Below, in pieces: positions 6,726 through 15,243 of a stretch of DNA of 36,537 bases (position 1 is its first letter; each line of letters begins with the position of its first letter). Location: assembly GCF_902499045.1 (NCBI RefSeq), contig NZ_CABVPL010000064.1:1-36537 (forward strand), given 5' to 3'. Source of the DNA: Burkholderia latens (GTDB lineage Bacteria; Pseudomonadota; Gammaproteobacteria; Burkholderiales; Burkholderiaceae). The notes beneath the pieces are model-generated. The model made no database searches and was not told where the DNA came from. It saw only the letters and a program-made list of their open reading frames with translations. A program made the translations under genes and the position numbers.

Positions 6726-9496
6726 GCTCCCCCGTGCTTGTTGATGATTGAATCGATGTCGGCTTCGGAAAGACGCTCCCCCTTATAGTCGGGATTGGCA
6801 GTCGTATCCTTGCGCGCATACGCGCGCGCATCCGGTCCGAGTTCAACCTTGATGGCGCCGGCCGGCACGTCCTCCAGCTGCATCCGGCCGTGAGAATCCA
6901 GCACGCCTTCGCGCGTCGTGCCATCCGGCAGCGTTGCAACGTACTTCGCGCCCTGGACTGGCTCGTTGTCGTGATATTGATATTGAAGTGCCGCTGCATG
7001 CCTGGAGGTCGGCATCGCAGGCAACGGATACGTCATGCTCGCCGGCCCCGCGAACGTATGCGATGCACCTTTGATGTCGACCTTGCCGGGGGCGTGAACC
7101 TCGACGTTTCCATCCTTGATATGGATGTACGCGCCGCCGCTTGTCAGCAGAATTCCCTGATCGGCCGCGATCTCGATCCGGTCAGTTGCGGACACAACCT
7201 TCACCGCCTTCTGCGCGGTCACCTCGACGTTGTCCGACTGCGCCTGGATCTCGACCTTGCCCTTGCCCGCGAACAGCTTCATCCCCGCGTTCTGCACGAA
7301 CAGGCTCAGCTTCTGCCCGATGCTGCCGATCAGCGACTTGCCCGCCGCGACATGCACGCTCTGTCCGCTCGCCACGTTCACATGATCGTTCGCGACCATG
7401 TGCAGCGACTGCTGCGTCGACATCGCGATCCCCGACGGGCTGCCGAACAGCATCACCGGCTCCTTGAACGCGTTCGCGCTGCCCGTGCCGCCGCCTGCCG
7501 TCCGGCCGCCCGACGCGTTGCCCGACACACTGTCCTGCGTCGCGTCGGTGAACGCGCGCATCGTCTCGTGCGCTTCCTTCAGGCTTTCCGCCTGATGCTG
7601 CTCGCTCACGCCCGACAGCGCTTCCACCAGGCTCTCGCCGGTCACGAGCTGCTGCTGCGCTTCCTTCACGTCGAGCGGCTGGCTGTTCGGCGCCTTCGGA
7701 TGGGTCGTGACGTACAGCCCCTTGCTCGCCCGCACCGCGCCGTACGCGTCCGAGCGCAGATCGAAGCCGCTGCCCAGGTACGATCCGCGCGAATTGCCGT
7801 TCTGGTCGATGATGTAACCCAGATGCAGCAGGCTGTTCGCGCTGCTGCTCATCAGCTGCACGCGGTTCTGGCCGGTCGCGTCGTCCATCACGAGCTGGTT
7901 GTAGCCACTGCCCGAATACTCTTTCGATCGATAGCCGGACAGGATCCCGTCGGAATGCCACTGCGGCTGGTTCGCGCCGTTGTACACGCGACCGACTGCG
8001 AGCGGCCGGTCGCAATCGCCGCCCACATAGTCGATCAGCACCTCCTCGCCGATACGCGGCACGTGCACACCGCCGTAGCCGCCGCCGGTATCCGACTGCA
8101 CGACACGCACCCAGCACGATGCGTTCTCGTTACCCGGATTGATGCGATCCCACACGAACTGCACGCGAATCCGGTTCAGCTCGTCGGTATAGATTTCCTC
8201 GCCGTGCGGCCCGACGACGATCGCCGTCTCGAGATGCATCTTCGGCTTCTCGTGCTCGAACGGGCTGCGATACGGCACGCTCACGCGCTGCGCCTCGACC
8301 TCGACGAGATAGAAGCCGACCGAGCCGTCGGCGTGCGGCACCTGCAGTCCGGGCGTGTTCTCGTATCGCGCGCGTGTCCGGTCGAGCGCGCGCGTCAGAC
8401 TCTGAGGGAAATCCGAATCGCTACCGCGGACTGGCAGGTTGTTCTCGATCCACCATTCGACGCTGATCGCCGCGAATTCGCGCTGATCGGCCGGATCGCG
8501 ATCGTGCTCAGGATGATCGGCCAGTATGAAACGCCGACCTGCATCGATGCCGCGCACGCCGCCCGCCCCGAAGAAGCGCTTCGCCCGAGACTCCCATTCC
8601 TCCATCCGGATCTTCGACAGATGGTCGCCACGCGACTGGTCAAGATATGTGTAGCCGCCTGTGTACTCGTACACCTCGAGCTGATCCGGCAATGCCCCTT
8701 GACCACCCATCGTCGGCACCGACGTACCCTTGGGGTTCCCCGCCTGCGCGGGATTCTTGTAATCGAATGTGCGTGTCGTCAGGGCCACGCTCTGCAGTGT
8801 GCGCGTACCCGACCATTGCGTGAATGCGTCGGCTTCACCGGCTGCGCCTCCGTGGTAGAAGGGCACGGTTTCCGGCAACAGCGGCGCGAACGCCTGCAGG
8901 TTGTCGGTGATGACGAGCGTATGCGACTTGCCGTCGTCGGCCTGTTGCCACGTGGTGTAAAGCCCCTCGTCTTCCATCAACCGATGCACGAAGTTCCAGT
9001 CTGTTTCACTCTGTCGCGCGAACGAGCGGTTCGGCAATGGCTGCGAGAACGCGAAACGGAACTGTCCTCGCGCTTCCGGATGCATGTTCAGCACGTCAGA
9101 GAGGATTTCCTCCACGTTCCGGTCGATCCAGATCTTCTCGTCCCGGCGAAACCGAAGCACATGCATCCATGCATGCAGTTCCAGCTGATAGGTCGTCAGC
9201 CCACCGTTCGCGCCAAGTCGACGAGCGGTATATACGATACCGCTGATGGGTCGGTAGGAATTGTCGGCCTGCTGGATCCAGAGCGTCGCCGGTTGCGCAA
9301 TCAGTTTCTTGAGTTCAAGACCGCTATCGCTCGATATCACATCGAGCGTGAACGAATAGTCCCGACCGATCCGCGATCGGCCGACTGCGCGTTGTACGGC
9401 AACTGCGTTGGCACCAAGCGGCGTATCCAGCTTGAGCAAACGGTCCTGCTGAAGCAAGCCACCGCGAATCGCGGCACCGATGTCCGGCATGTTCAT
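6722..9496 (-). CDS. vgrG: VgrG, T6SS spike protein with C-terminal transthyretin-like extension
   Basis: This 924-residue protein has the gp27/gp5-like VgrG core (LIAQPATLWIQ early, then RVQFVWDR and CWVRVVQ with GGVHVPRIGEEVLIDYVGGD in the OB-fold region). A DUF2345-type beta-helix segment follows (about 650-825). The C-terminal 90 residues (835-924) form an extra module, EPVQGAKYVATLPDG...GVLDSHGRMQLEDVPAG, typical of transthyretin-like adaptor domains that hold effectors. VgrG trimers tip the T6SS needle and carry toxins into rival cells. The gene leads a coupled operon with a toxin-like and an immunity-like gene. No T6SS structural genes are in the window, so this is an orphan vgrG island. 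A nearby in-frame ATG at 9490 is an alternative start. Confidence 0.95.
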   Translation of the reverse strand: MNMPDIGAAIRGGLLQQDRLLKLDTPLGANAVAVQRAVGRSRIGRDYSFTLDVISSDSGLELKKLIAQPATLWIQQADNSYRPISGIVYTARRLGANGGLTTYQLELHAWMHVLRFRRDEKIWIDRNVEEILSDVLNMHPEARGQFRFAFSQPLPNRSFARQSETDWNFVHRLMEDEGLYTTWQQADDGKSHTLVITDNLQAFAPLLPETVPFYHGGAAGEADAFTQWSGTRTLQSVALTTRTFDYKNPAQAGNPKGTSVPTMGGQGALPDQLEVYEYTGGYTYLDQSRGDHLSKIRMEEWESRAKRFFGAGGVRGIDAGRRFILADHPEHDRDPADQREFAAISVEWWIENNLPVRGSDSDFPQSLTRALDRTRARYENTPGLQVPHADGSVGFYLVEVEAQRVSVPYRSPFEHEKPKMHLETAIVVGPHGEEIYTDELNRIRVQFVWDRINPGNENASCWVRVVQSDTGGGYGGVHVPRIGEEVLIDYVGGDCDRPLAVGRVYNGANQPQWHSDGILSGYRSKEYSGSGYNQLVMDDATGQNRVQLMSSSANSLLHLGYIIDQNGNSRGSYLGSGFDLRSDAYGAVRASKGLYVTTHPKAPNSQPLDVKEAQQQLVTGESLVEALSGVSEQHQAESLKEAHETMRAFTDATQDSVSGNASGGRTAGGGTGSANAFKEPVMLFGSPSGIAMSTQQSLHMVANDHVNVASGQSVHVAAGKSLIGSIGQKLSLFVQNAGMKLFAGKGKVEIQAQSDNVEVTAQKAVKVVSATDRIEIAADQGILLTSGGAYIHIKDGNVEVHAPGKVDIKGASHTFAGPASMTYPLPAMPTSRHAAALQYQYHDNEPVQGAKYVATLPDGTTREGVLDSHGRMQLEDVPAGAIKVELGPDARAYARKDTTANPDYKGERLSEADIDSIINKHGGA

Positions 9497-9588
9497 GATT
9501 CGGCCCTTTTTTTATTTCAGCACCCTCGGATGGTGTCTGTCATGCTATCGCGCGGGATTTTACCGGCTTAACGGGGCTCGGCTGTTAA

Positions 9589-10035
9589 TCAGCGTTGGCT
9601 GAAACGTTGAGAATATTGAATTCGGTGCCGTGCCGCAGCCTTTATCGAAAGCCGGCGGCTGTGTTTCTCACGACCGCCCCCCTCGTACAGCGCCGTTCCC
9701 ATCGTCAGCCATTCACCGATCTCCACGATATCCCCACTGGATAGCTGGCCGACGCAATCGATCAACGCCCCTAGTCGAGATCGAACTTCGTATCGAATCG
9801 CTCTCCCTTGTAGCAGCAATGCTGAACTTGTACTTCCGGGATCAACACGCGTTGCTCGAACACGATGTCGCCCGTACGAGGGTGCCAATGTCGAGTGCAT
9901 CGAGTCAGGCGATGCTATAGAGCAATCCATTCCCTGATCGATCGTAGGTCTCACAGCCTGCCGGTCCGGTTGTCCATCTACCGCACGCAATGCATATCCT
10001 GCGCGGCTCACAGTCGACGGACTGTGCTTATCCAA
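9589..10035 (-). pseudogene. Possible decayed coding remnant
   Basis: A 148-codon minus-strand frame is open here, but its first half is low-complexity and unconvincing. Two stretches look more protein-like. One, around 9900-9780, lies in a different minus-strand frame and reads TGDIVFEQRVLIPEVQVQ before a stop. The other, around 9765-9600 in the open frame, reads SSGDIVEIGEWLTMGTALYE. Both share a GDIV-E pattern, which suggests a frameshifted gene or two fragments. I do not recognise a family. It lies just upstream of the T6SS module and may be a relic of an accessory gene. This is a tentative call. Confidence 0.25.
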
Positions 10036-10090
10036 AGGTGTTAACAGAGTTCGTATACATACGTAGTGATAGTTAACAAGCGTGCGGCCT

Positions 10091-10290
10091 CACAGTGGAT
10101 AACCCTCGTAACGCGCTGAATTTTCAGGACGAAGCGGATCGCATAACCACCGGCAATGCACAGGCAAATCTCTGTGGAGCACAGAACAACTTTTCGTTGA
10201 TTCACGGCTCCGCCGACATATCCTCAATCGTTCCACTGTGAATCCAGAGGCTTGCCGGATGGTTATCCAGAGGGGAATGTGGATAACGTC
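10091..10290. repeat. Second cluster of degenerate DnaA-box-like repeats
   Basis: Segments here resemble the units at 3552-3906. On the minus strand, 10176-10141 begins CACAGAGATTT and ends GGTGGTTATGC. On the plus strand, about 10233-10271 ends in GGATGGTTATCCAGA. TGTGGATAA at 10278-10286 is a perfect DnaA box on the minus strand, and AGTGGATAA (10094-10102) has one mismatch. The copies are more decayed and in mixed orientation, so the relation to the left array is by eye only. Confidence 0.4.
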
Positions 10291-10411
10291 ACAGCACATC
10301 GACACGTTTTGCTGTGACGAGCGAGCATGAACTTGTGCCCTCGGCATCGCGGGCACGCATCGATCGGCAGCGCCGTCGCGAGCGCGATTCAAAAAATCTT
10401 CACAAAGGGGC

Positions 10412-10440
10412 TTGTGCTCCTCCAAAACCCTCTCTATAAT
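10412..10440 (+). promoter_or_regulatory. Promoter of tRNA-Val
   Basis: TTGTGC (10412-10417), a 17-bp spacer and a perfect TATAAT (10435-10440) sit directly before the tRNA. Transcription should begin at or a few bases before the mature 5' end at 10453. The spacing and -10 fit a strong sigma-70 promoter. Confidence 0.75.
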
Positions 10441-10452
10441 TCGCGGCTTCTT

Positions 10453-10529
10453 AGGCTCGTAGCTCAGTTGGTTAGAGCACCACCTTGACATGGTGGGGGT
10501 CGTTGGTTCGAATCCAATCGAGCCTACCA
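10453..10529 (+). tRNA. tRNA-Val (GAC)
   Basis: The 77-nt sequence folds as a cloverleaf. The acceptor stem AGGCTCG pairs with CGAGCCT, the D-arm contains AGCTCAGTTGGTTAGAGC, and the anticodon stem CCACC/GGTGG encloses the loop TTGACAT with anticodon GAC. The T-arm carries GGTTCGAATCC, and CCA is encoded at the 3' end. GAC reads the valine codons GUC and GUU. A promoter lies directly upstream and a terminator downstream; it appears to be a single-gene unit. Confidence 0.97.
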
Positions 10530-10594
10530 ACGAACAAATGAAGGGGTCCGGCAGCGCGCATTGCCTACAGGCAGTCCGGCTCGCCAAACATACA

Positions 10595-10632
10595 ACGCCA
10601 CGCGGCAACATCGCGTGGCGTTTTTCTTTTTG
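10595..10632 (+). terminator. Rho-independent terminator after tRNA-Val
   Basis: ACGCCACGCG (10595-10604) and CGCGTGGCGT (10612-10621) form a perfect 10-bp stem with a 7-nt loop, followed by TTTTCTTTTTG. It lies 65 bp beyond the tRNA. It is placed to end the tRNA transcript; the minus-strand sigma gene ends on the far side at 10759. Confidence 0.85.
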
Positions 10633-10758
10633 CGGCCGAAACGGTAGATGCGCGTGCATCGTGCGCGGTCGCCACGCAGCCGGCGACAAGAATCCGGCAC
10701 ACGGCAACGCAGCGCGCAAACCAGGCGAAGCGGGCGCAAAGCACCCACTTCAAGCGCA

Positions 10759-11640
10759 TCAATGCAGATGCTTCAATTTGTCAGGATTCCGCACGACATA
10801 GATCGCGACGATCTTCCCGTCGTCGATCTCGAGCGCGGTAGTCTGCAACTCGCCGTCGGCTTCCTGCGTGACGAACCCCGGCAACCCGTTGACGAACCCG
10901 GCTCGCACGAGCTTCGACGCATGCGTCGCGAACAGCCCGGCCAGGTATTCGTGCACCTTCATCACCCGCTCGAACCCGAACACCGGCTTGCCCGCGGCCG
11001 TGCGCTTGCCGCCGCCGTCCGAATGCAGGCTCACGTCCTCGGCGAGCATCGCGCCAAGCGCACGCATGTCGCCGCTGCGTGACGCCGCGAAGAACGCCTC
11101 GGCGAGCTCGATCCCGCGCTGCTTCTCGACATGGAACCGCGGCCGCGCGTCGCGCACGTGCGTGCGCGCCCGCGCGGCGAGTTGCCGGCACGCGGCCGGG
11201 TCACGCTGGATCGTCGTCGCGATCTCGTCGAACGCGAGGCCGAACACGTCGTGCAGCAAAAACGCCGCGCGCTCCAGCGGCGACAGCCGTTCGAGCGCGA
11301 GCATTAGCGGCAGCGTCACGTCTTCGTGCTCGTCGTCGTCGACGACCGGCTCGGGCAGCCACGGGCCGATATAAGTCTCGCGCTGGTGCCGCGCGGACTT
11401 CAGCTGATCGAGACACATACGCATCACCATGCGGCGCAGGAACGCCTCGGGCACGCGCACCTCCGCGCGATCGACGTCCATCCAGCGGATGAACGCCTCC
11501 TGCACGATGTCTTCGGCGTCCGCGACGGAACCGAGCATCCGGTACGCGACGCGGATCAGCGTGCGGCGCAGCGGGTCGAAGCTCGCCGCTGCGTCGGCCC
11601 GGTCTTCGGCATTGCCCAAGCCTGGATCGATGCGCGTCAT
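10759..11640 (-). CDS. ECF41-family sigma factor with C-terminal SnoaL-like domain
   Basis: The 293-residue protein joins sigma region 2 (FDPLRRTLIRVAYRMLGSVADAEDIVQEAF) and region 4 (LSPLERAAFLLHDVFGLAFDEIATTIQR) to a C-terminal SnoaL/NTF2-like domain of about 110 residues. The fused domain is the hallmark of the ECF41 (SigJ-like) group, where it controls sigma activity in place of an anti-sigma protein. The ATG at 11640 is chosen because its A is shared with the stop of the upstream carboxymuconolactone-decarboxylase-like gene (TGATG); a longer frame reaching 11691 would overlap that gene further. ECF41 genes are known to sit next to such COE-type genes and to control them. A matching promoter lies in front of the operon. 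Confidence 0.92.
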   Translation of the reverse strand: MTRIDPGLGNAEDRADAAASFDPLRRTLIRVAYRMLGSVADAEDIVQEAFIRWMDVDRAEVRVPEAFLRRMVMRMCLDQLKSARHQRETYIGPWLPEPVVDDDEHEDVTLPLMLALERLSPLERAAFLLHDVFGLAFDEIATTIQRDPAACRQLAARARTHVRDARPRFHVEKQRGIELAEAFFAASRSGDMRALGAMLAEDVSLHSDGGGKRTAAGKPVFGFERVMKVHEYLAGLFATHASKLVRAGFVNGLPGFVTQEADGELQTTALEIDDGKIVAIYVVRNPDKLKHLH

Positions 11641-12116
11641 CAGGCGACCATCTTCGCGGCGGCGGCCTTTGCCTCGGCCGGATCGACCCACAGCCCGAAG
11701 CCGACGGCAAGCCGGTTCCAGCCGTTGATCACGTTGATCATCAGCGTGAGTTTCACCTGTTCCTCCTGGCTGAAGTGGTCGTTCAGCGCCGCATACGCGG
11801 CCTCATGCGCGCCGTGGCCTTCCGACAGCCGCGTAAGCGCATCGGTCCAGCCGAGCGCCGCGCGTTCGCGGTCGGTGTAGCAGGGCGCTTCGCGCCACGC
11901 TGCCAGCAGGTTGATGCGCTGCTCGGTCTCGCCTTGCTCGCGCGCCTCGACGGTGTGCATGTTAAGGCAGTTCGCGCACGCGTTGATCTGCGATGCGCGG
12001 ATCTTGACCAGCTCGATCAGCGTCGGCTCGAGACTCCCGGCAGCGGCGACCGATACGGCCATCCAGTTCTTCATCAGCGCAGGGGCGACGGCAAACGGAT
12101 TGAGTTTCGCAGTCAT
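11640..12116 (-). CDS. Carboxymuconolactone decarboxylase / AhpD-like protein (COE partner of ECF41)
   Basis: The 158-residue protein is of the AhpD/carboxymuconolactone decarboxylase fold. It carries the CxxC redox motif in NACANCLNMHTVEAR, preceded by LVKIRASQIN and followed by the ERAALGWTDALTRL helix typical of the alkylhydroperoxidase core. Such proteins reduce peroxides through the cysteine pair; the physiological substrate here is unknown. A strong ribosome site (AAGGAGAAGG) precedes the ATG at 12116. The gene leads a two-gene operon with the ECF41 sigma factor and is probably its main target. Longer frames upstream of this ATG are unlikely because they would cover the promoter. Confidence 0.92.
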   Translation of the reverse strand: MTAKLNPFAVAPALMKNWMAVSVAAAGSLEPTLIELVKIRASQINACANCLNMHTVEAREQGETEQRINLLAAWREAPCYTDRERAALGWTDALTRLSEGHGAHEAAYAALNDHFSQEEQVKLTLMINVINGWNRLAVGFGLWVDPAEAKAAAAKMVA

Positions 12117-12151
12117 GGTTCCTTCTCCTTTCGTGTGGGTTCCGCGGATAT

Positions 12152-12179
12152 GACGAGCGAGCACCCCGCGCGTGTGACA
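12152..12179 (-). promoter_or_regulatory. ECF41-type promoter
   Basis: On the minus strand, TGTCACA (12179-12173), 17 bp and CGTC (12155-12152) match the published ECF41 consensus (TGTCACA and CGTC) as I recall it. It lies about 35 bp upstream of the carboxymuconolactone-decarboxylase-like ATG. The conclusion is that the ECF41 sigma factor controls its own operon here. Confidence 0.8.
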
Positions 12180-12699
12180 TCGGCGCAAAAAATTTTCAAA
12201 AGCAGGGAAGGACGGGACGGGTAAAGCGCGGTTGACGGGCACACCGGCGGCCAGTGCACCCGCGCGCTGAACGGAGTCGATCTCGGCCTGCAACGCCGTT
12301 TTTCCCGACACACCGCGCCATCGACCTTTCATGCGCGCCGCGCGGCTGTCATCAGGCGTCGGTAGCGTCCATGTGCGGGCACGAGTGTTGCGCCGACCGG
12401 CCGGGCCGCGCGCTGACAGGGGGCCGGCGGTTCGGCACCGTGCCAGCCCGCGCAGCGCGAATGCTTTCATCTGTCTTTCGCTTTTGTTTCACCCGAAATC
12501 CGATTCGCGACGTTCACGTTTCTGGACCATACTGTTCTGCACGGGCAGATGAAGTGATGCCGCATCCGCGGCCGGCGCGCGCGCCGGCTGCCCGACGACG
12601 CAGCAACGAAGATCGCACGTCAGCCGCGCGCATCCGAGCGCAAGGCTTTCCTTTTTCCGGCAACGCAACGCAGCGAATCGCGACGTGAACGGTAAACCG
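12180..12699. other. Intergenic region between the ECF41 operon and egtB
   Basis: About 520 bp separate the divergent ECF41 operon and egtBD. Beyond the ECF41 promoter I see no gene and no strong sigma-70 promoter. The stretch 12470-12540 is less GC-rich and is the most likely place for the egtB promoter. Confidence 0.4.
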
Positions 12700-13929
12700 A
12701 TGAGCCTCCCAGCATCCGAGCTTCAGCGCCGTTATCAGGACGTGCGCGCCCATAGCGTCGCATTGACCGCGACGCTCTCCGCCGAAGACCAGGCCGTGCA
12801 GTCGATGCCCGACGCGAGTCCGGTGAAATGGCATCTCGCGCATACGACCTGGTTCTTCGAAACGGTCGTGCTGATGCGCCGCGTGCCCGGCTACGCGCCG
12901 TTCGACGACGCGTTCCAGTTCCTCTTCAATTCCTATTACGAAGCGCTCGGCCCGCGTCATCCGCGGCCGCATCGCGGGCTGCTCACGCGTCCGTCGCTCG
13001 ACGAAGTGCATGCGTACCGGCAGTACGTCGACGAAGCGATGCTGCGCGCGCTCGCAGGTGCCGATCCGGAGCTGCTCGCCGCGATCGCGCCCGAGATCGA
13101 GCTCGGCCTGCATCACGAACAGCAGCATCAGGAGCTGATCGTCACGGACATGCTGCACGCGTTCTCGTGCAATCCGCTGAAGCCGGCATTCCGGCCGCGC
13201 AGCGAGGCCGACACGCACACCGCACTCGCCGCGGGCGACGCCGGCCCGTTGCGCTGGCTGCGTCAGCCAGGCGGGCTCGTCGAGATCGGCCACGACGGCG
13301 ACACGTTTTCGTTCGACAACGAACGCCCGCGCCATACCGCGCTCGTGCGGCCATCCGAGATCGCGAACCGTCTCGTGACGAATGCGGAATTCGCGGCCTT
13401 CGTCGCGGACGGCGGCTACGAACGCCCCGAATACTGGCTGTCGGACGGTTGGGCAACGGTGCAGCGGGAAGGGTGGTTGGCGCCCGCGTACTGGCTGCCG
13501 GCCGGTGACGACCGCGCAGCACGCGCCCGGGCGTGGCGCACGTTCGGCCTGCATGGCGTCGAGCCGCTCGCACCCGATGCGCCGGTGTGCCACGTGAGCT
13601 TCTACGAAGCGGCGGCGTACGCGGAATGGGCGGGCGCGCGGCTGCCGACCGAATTCGAATGGGAAGCCGCGTTCGGCACGGACGGTCTTCAGCAGATGCT
13701 TGGGCACGTATGGCAGTGGACGCGTTCGTCATACGAGCCGTATCCGGGCTTCCGGCCGCTCGCGGGTGTGGCCGCCGAATACAACGGCAAGTTCATGGTC
13801 GGCCAGCAGGTCCTGCGCGGCAGCAGCATCGCGACGCCGCCGGGGCACGAGCGGCCGACGTACCGCAATTTCTTTCCGCCGGCCGCGCGCTGGCAATTCA
13901 CGGGGGTGCGACTTGCGCGAGACGTCTGA
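12700..13929 (+). CDS. egtB: EgtB, iron-dependent sulfoxide synthase of ergothioneine biosynthesis
   Basis: This 409-residue protein has an N-terminal DinB-like domain and a C-terminal formylglycine-generating-enzyme (FGE) domain. The non-heme iron ligands are visible as His48 in WHLAHTTWFFET and His139/His143 in LHHEQQHQE. The FGE part includes CHVSFYEAAAYAEWAGARLPTEFEWE and the closing RNFFPPAARWQFTGVRLA. EgtB joins hercynine with cysteine or gamma-glutamylcysteine to give the sulfoxide precursor of ergothioneine. No egtA or egtC is nearby, so direct use of cysteine is possible. The ATG at 12700 is preferred; an in-frame GTG at 12685 is an alternative. egtD follows with a short overlap. Confidence 0.93.
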   Translation: MSLPASELQRRYQDVRAHSVALTATLSAEDQAVQSMPDASPVKWHLAHTTWFFETVVLMRRVPGYAPFDDAFQFLFNSYYEALGPRHPRPHRGLLTRPSLDEVHAYRQYVDEAMLRALAGADPELLAAIAPEIELGLHHEQQHQELIVTDMLHAFSCNPLKPAFRPRSEADTHTALAAGDAGPLRWLRQPGGLVEIGHDGDTFSFDNERPRHTALVRPSEIANRLVTNAEFAAFVADGGYERPEYWLSDGWATVQREGWLAPAYWLPAGDDRAARARAWRTFGLHGVEPLAPDAPVCHVSFYEAAAYAEWAGARLPTEFEWEAAFGTDGLQQMLGHVWQWTRSSYEPYPGFRPLAGVAAEYNGKFMVGQQVLRGSSIATPPGHERPTYRNFFPPAARWQFTGVRLARDV

Positions 13930-14926
13930 CCTGACGGCCACGAGCGGTGGCCTGCAACCCGCCCGCGATGCGCGGCCGAGCGCGTTCGAGCGCGACCTGA
14001 TCGACGGACTGTCGCGCACGCCGCGCAGCATCCCGCCGAAATACTTCTACGACGCGGCCGGCTCCGCGCTGTTCGACCGCATCTGCGAACTGCCCGAGTA
14101 CTATCCGACGCGCACCGAGCTTGGCATCCTGCGCGCTCGCGCCGCCGAGATCGTGCAGCGTGTCGGCCCGCATGCCGACATCGTCGAATTCGGCGCGGGC
14201 TCGCTCGAGAAGATCCGCGTGCTGCTCGACGCGTGCGCGGACAACTACGCGAATGCACCGGCGCGCTATGTGCCGATCGACATCTCGGCCGACTACCTGC
14301 ACGGCGCGGCCGCGCGGCTGCGTGCCGCATATCCGTGGCTCGACGTCGCGCCGATCGCGGCCGACTACACGAAGGCCGAGCAACTCGCCGAGCTGACCGA
14401 GACGCCGCGGCGGCGCATCGGCTTTTTCCCCGGTTCGACGATCGGCAACTTCTCGCCGGACGAAGCCGATGCGTTCCTGCGCGATGCCGCGCGGCTGTTG
14501 CGCGGCGGCGGCCTGCTGGTCGGCGTAGATCTGGTGAAGGACGAGCGCACGCTGCATCACGCGTACAACGACGCGCAGGGCGTGACCGCGCAGTTCAACC
14601 TGAACCTGCTCGCGCGTGCGAACGCGGAGCTCGGCGCGGATTTCGATCTCGACGCGTTCTCGCATTGTGCGTTTTACGATCCCGGCCGGCAGCGCATCGA
14701 GATGCATCTCGTCAGCGATATCGTGCAGACGGTGCACGTGCGCGGTCACGCGTTCCGCTTCGAGGCCGGCGAGCGCATCCACACGGAGAACTCGCACAAG
14801 TTCACGATCGACGGTTTCCATGCGATCGCGCGTCGTGCGGGGTTCGAGCCGGATACCGTGTGGACCGACGCGGACAAGCTGTTCAGCGTGCATTGGCTGC
14901 GTAGCGTGGACGATATTCGCGCGTAG
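13913..14926 (+). CDS. egtD: EgtD, histidine N-alpha-methyltransferase
   Basis: The 337-residue protein trimethylates histidine to hercynine with S-adenosylmethionine, the first step of ergothioneine synthesis. Family motifs are clear: IPPKYFYDAAGSALFDRI near the N-terminus, the SAM-binding VEFGAGSLEKIRVLL, YVPIDISADYL, GFFPGSTIGNF and HTENSHKFT near the end. No ATG fits the conserved N-terminus. The TTG at 13913 is chosen because GGGGG lies 6 bases upstream and the resulting protein starts just before the conserved region. This gives a 17-bp overlap with egtB and so translational coupling. A frame running further back lies inside egtB and is rejected. Confidence 0.92.
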   Translation: MRETSDLTATSGGLQPARDARPSAFERDLIDGLSRTPRSIPPKYFYDAAGSALFDRICELPEYYPTRTELGILRARAAEIVQRVGPHADIVEFGAGSLEKIRVLLDACADNYANAPARYVPIDISADYLHGAAARLRAAYPWLDVAPIAADYTKAEQLAELTETPRRRIGFFPGSTIGNFSPDEADAFLRDAARLLRGGGLLVGVDLVKDERTLHHAYNDAQGVTAQFNLNLLARANAELGADFDLDAFSHCAFYDPGRQRIEMHLVSDIVQTVHVRGHAFRFEAGERIHTENSHKFTIDGFHAIARRAGFEPDTVWTDADKLFSVHWLRSVDDIRA

Positions 14927-15243
14927 CGCCAGGCGGCGGTTGGCACGCCGCTCGATGACGGTGCGGGCAGCTCGCGATCTGCGTTTCGCGGATCGTTTTC
15001 GGTTGTTCGCTCGCTTGACTGCGTCAATCGCCCGAGCAAGCGCTGACACGCGCTTTTTCCAGTGTGCGCGTGTCGCTGCAACAGCCGTTCGAAAAGCGGT
15101 TTTTTCCTTTCACGACAACACGTTATCGTCCCGCGTAATCGCCCGTTACGGGTCTCGCACACCGGTTTCACCTGTGTCGGCGACGGTTGCCTAGACTCCG
15201 AACCGTATTCACATGAAGCACGACACGTGCAGGGAGTCGCGAG
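14927..15243. other. Intergenic region between egtD and the first small exported protein
   Basis: About 317 bp without a supportable gene. The end near 15150-15200 (TTCACCTG ... TAGACT) might contain the promoter of the following small gene, but spacing is not ideal. Confidence 0.35.

Larger units (their letters stand above)
9497..10434. other. Long non-coding interval upstream of vgrG, with DnaA-box-like motifs
   Basis: This 940-bp stretch separates vgrG from tRNA-Val. It probably contains the vgrG promoter, though I cannot point to a confident -10/-35 pair. Between 10091 and 10290 it has a perfect DnaA box on the minus strand (10286-10278) and near matches at 10263-10271 (plus) and 10102-10094 (minus). 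A possible decayed reading frame is annotated separately. The composition is visibly lower in GC than the flanking genes. Confidence 0.5.

Noticed and set aside
6890-9571. Plus-strand reading frame of 893 codons opposite vgrG
   Set aside because: High-GC antisense shadow, rich in Arg/His/Leu without recognisable domains; vgrG on the other strand is unambiguous.
10453-10529. tRNA-Val as attachment site of an integrated element
   Set aside because: I found no integrase gene and no repeated copy of the tRNA 3' end in the window.
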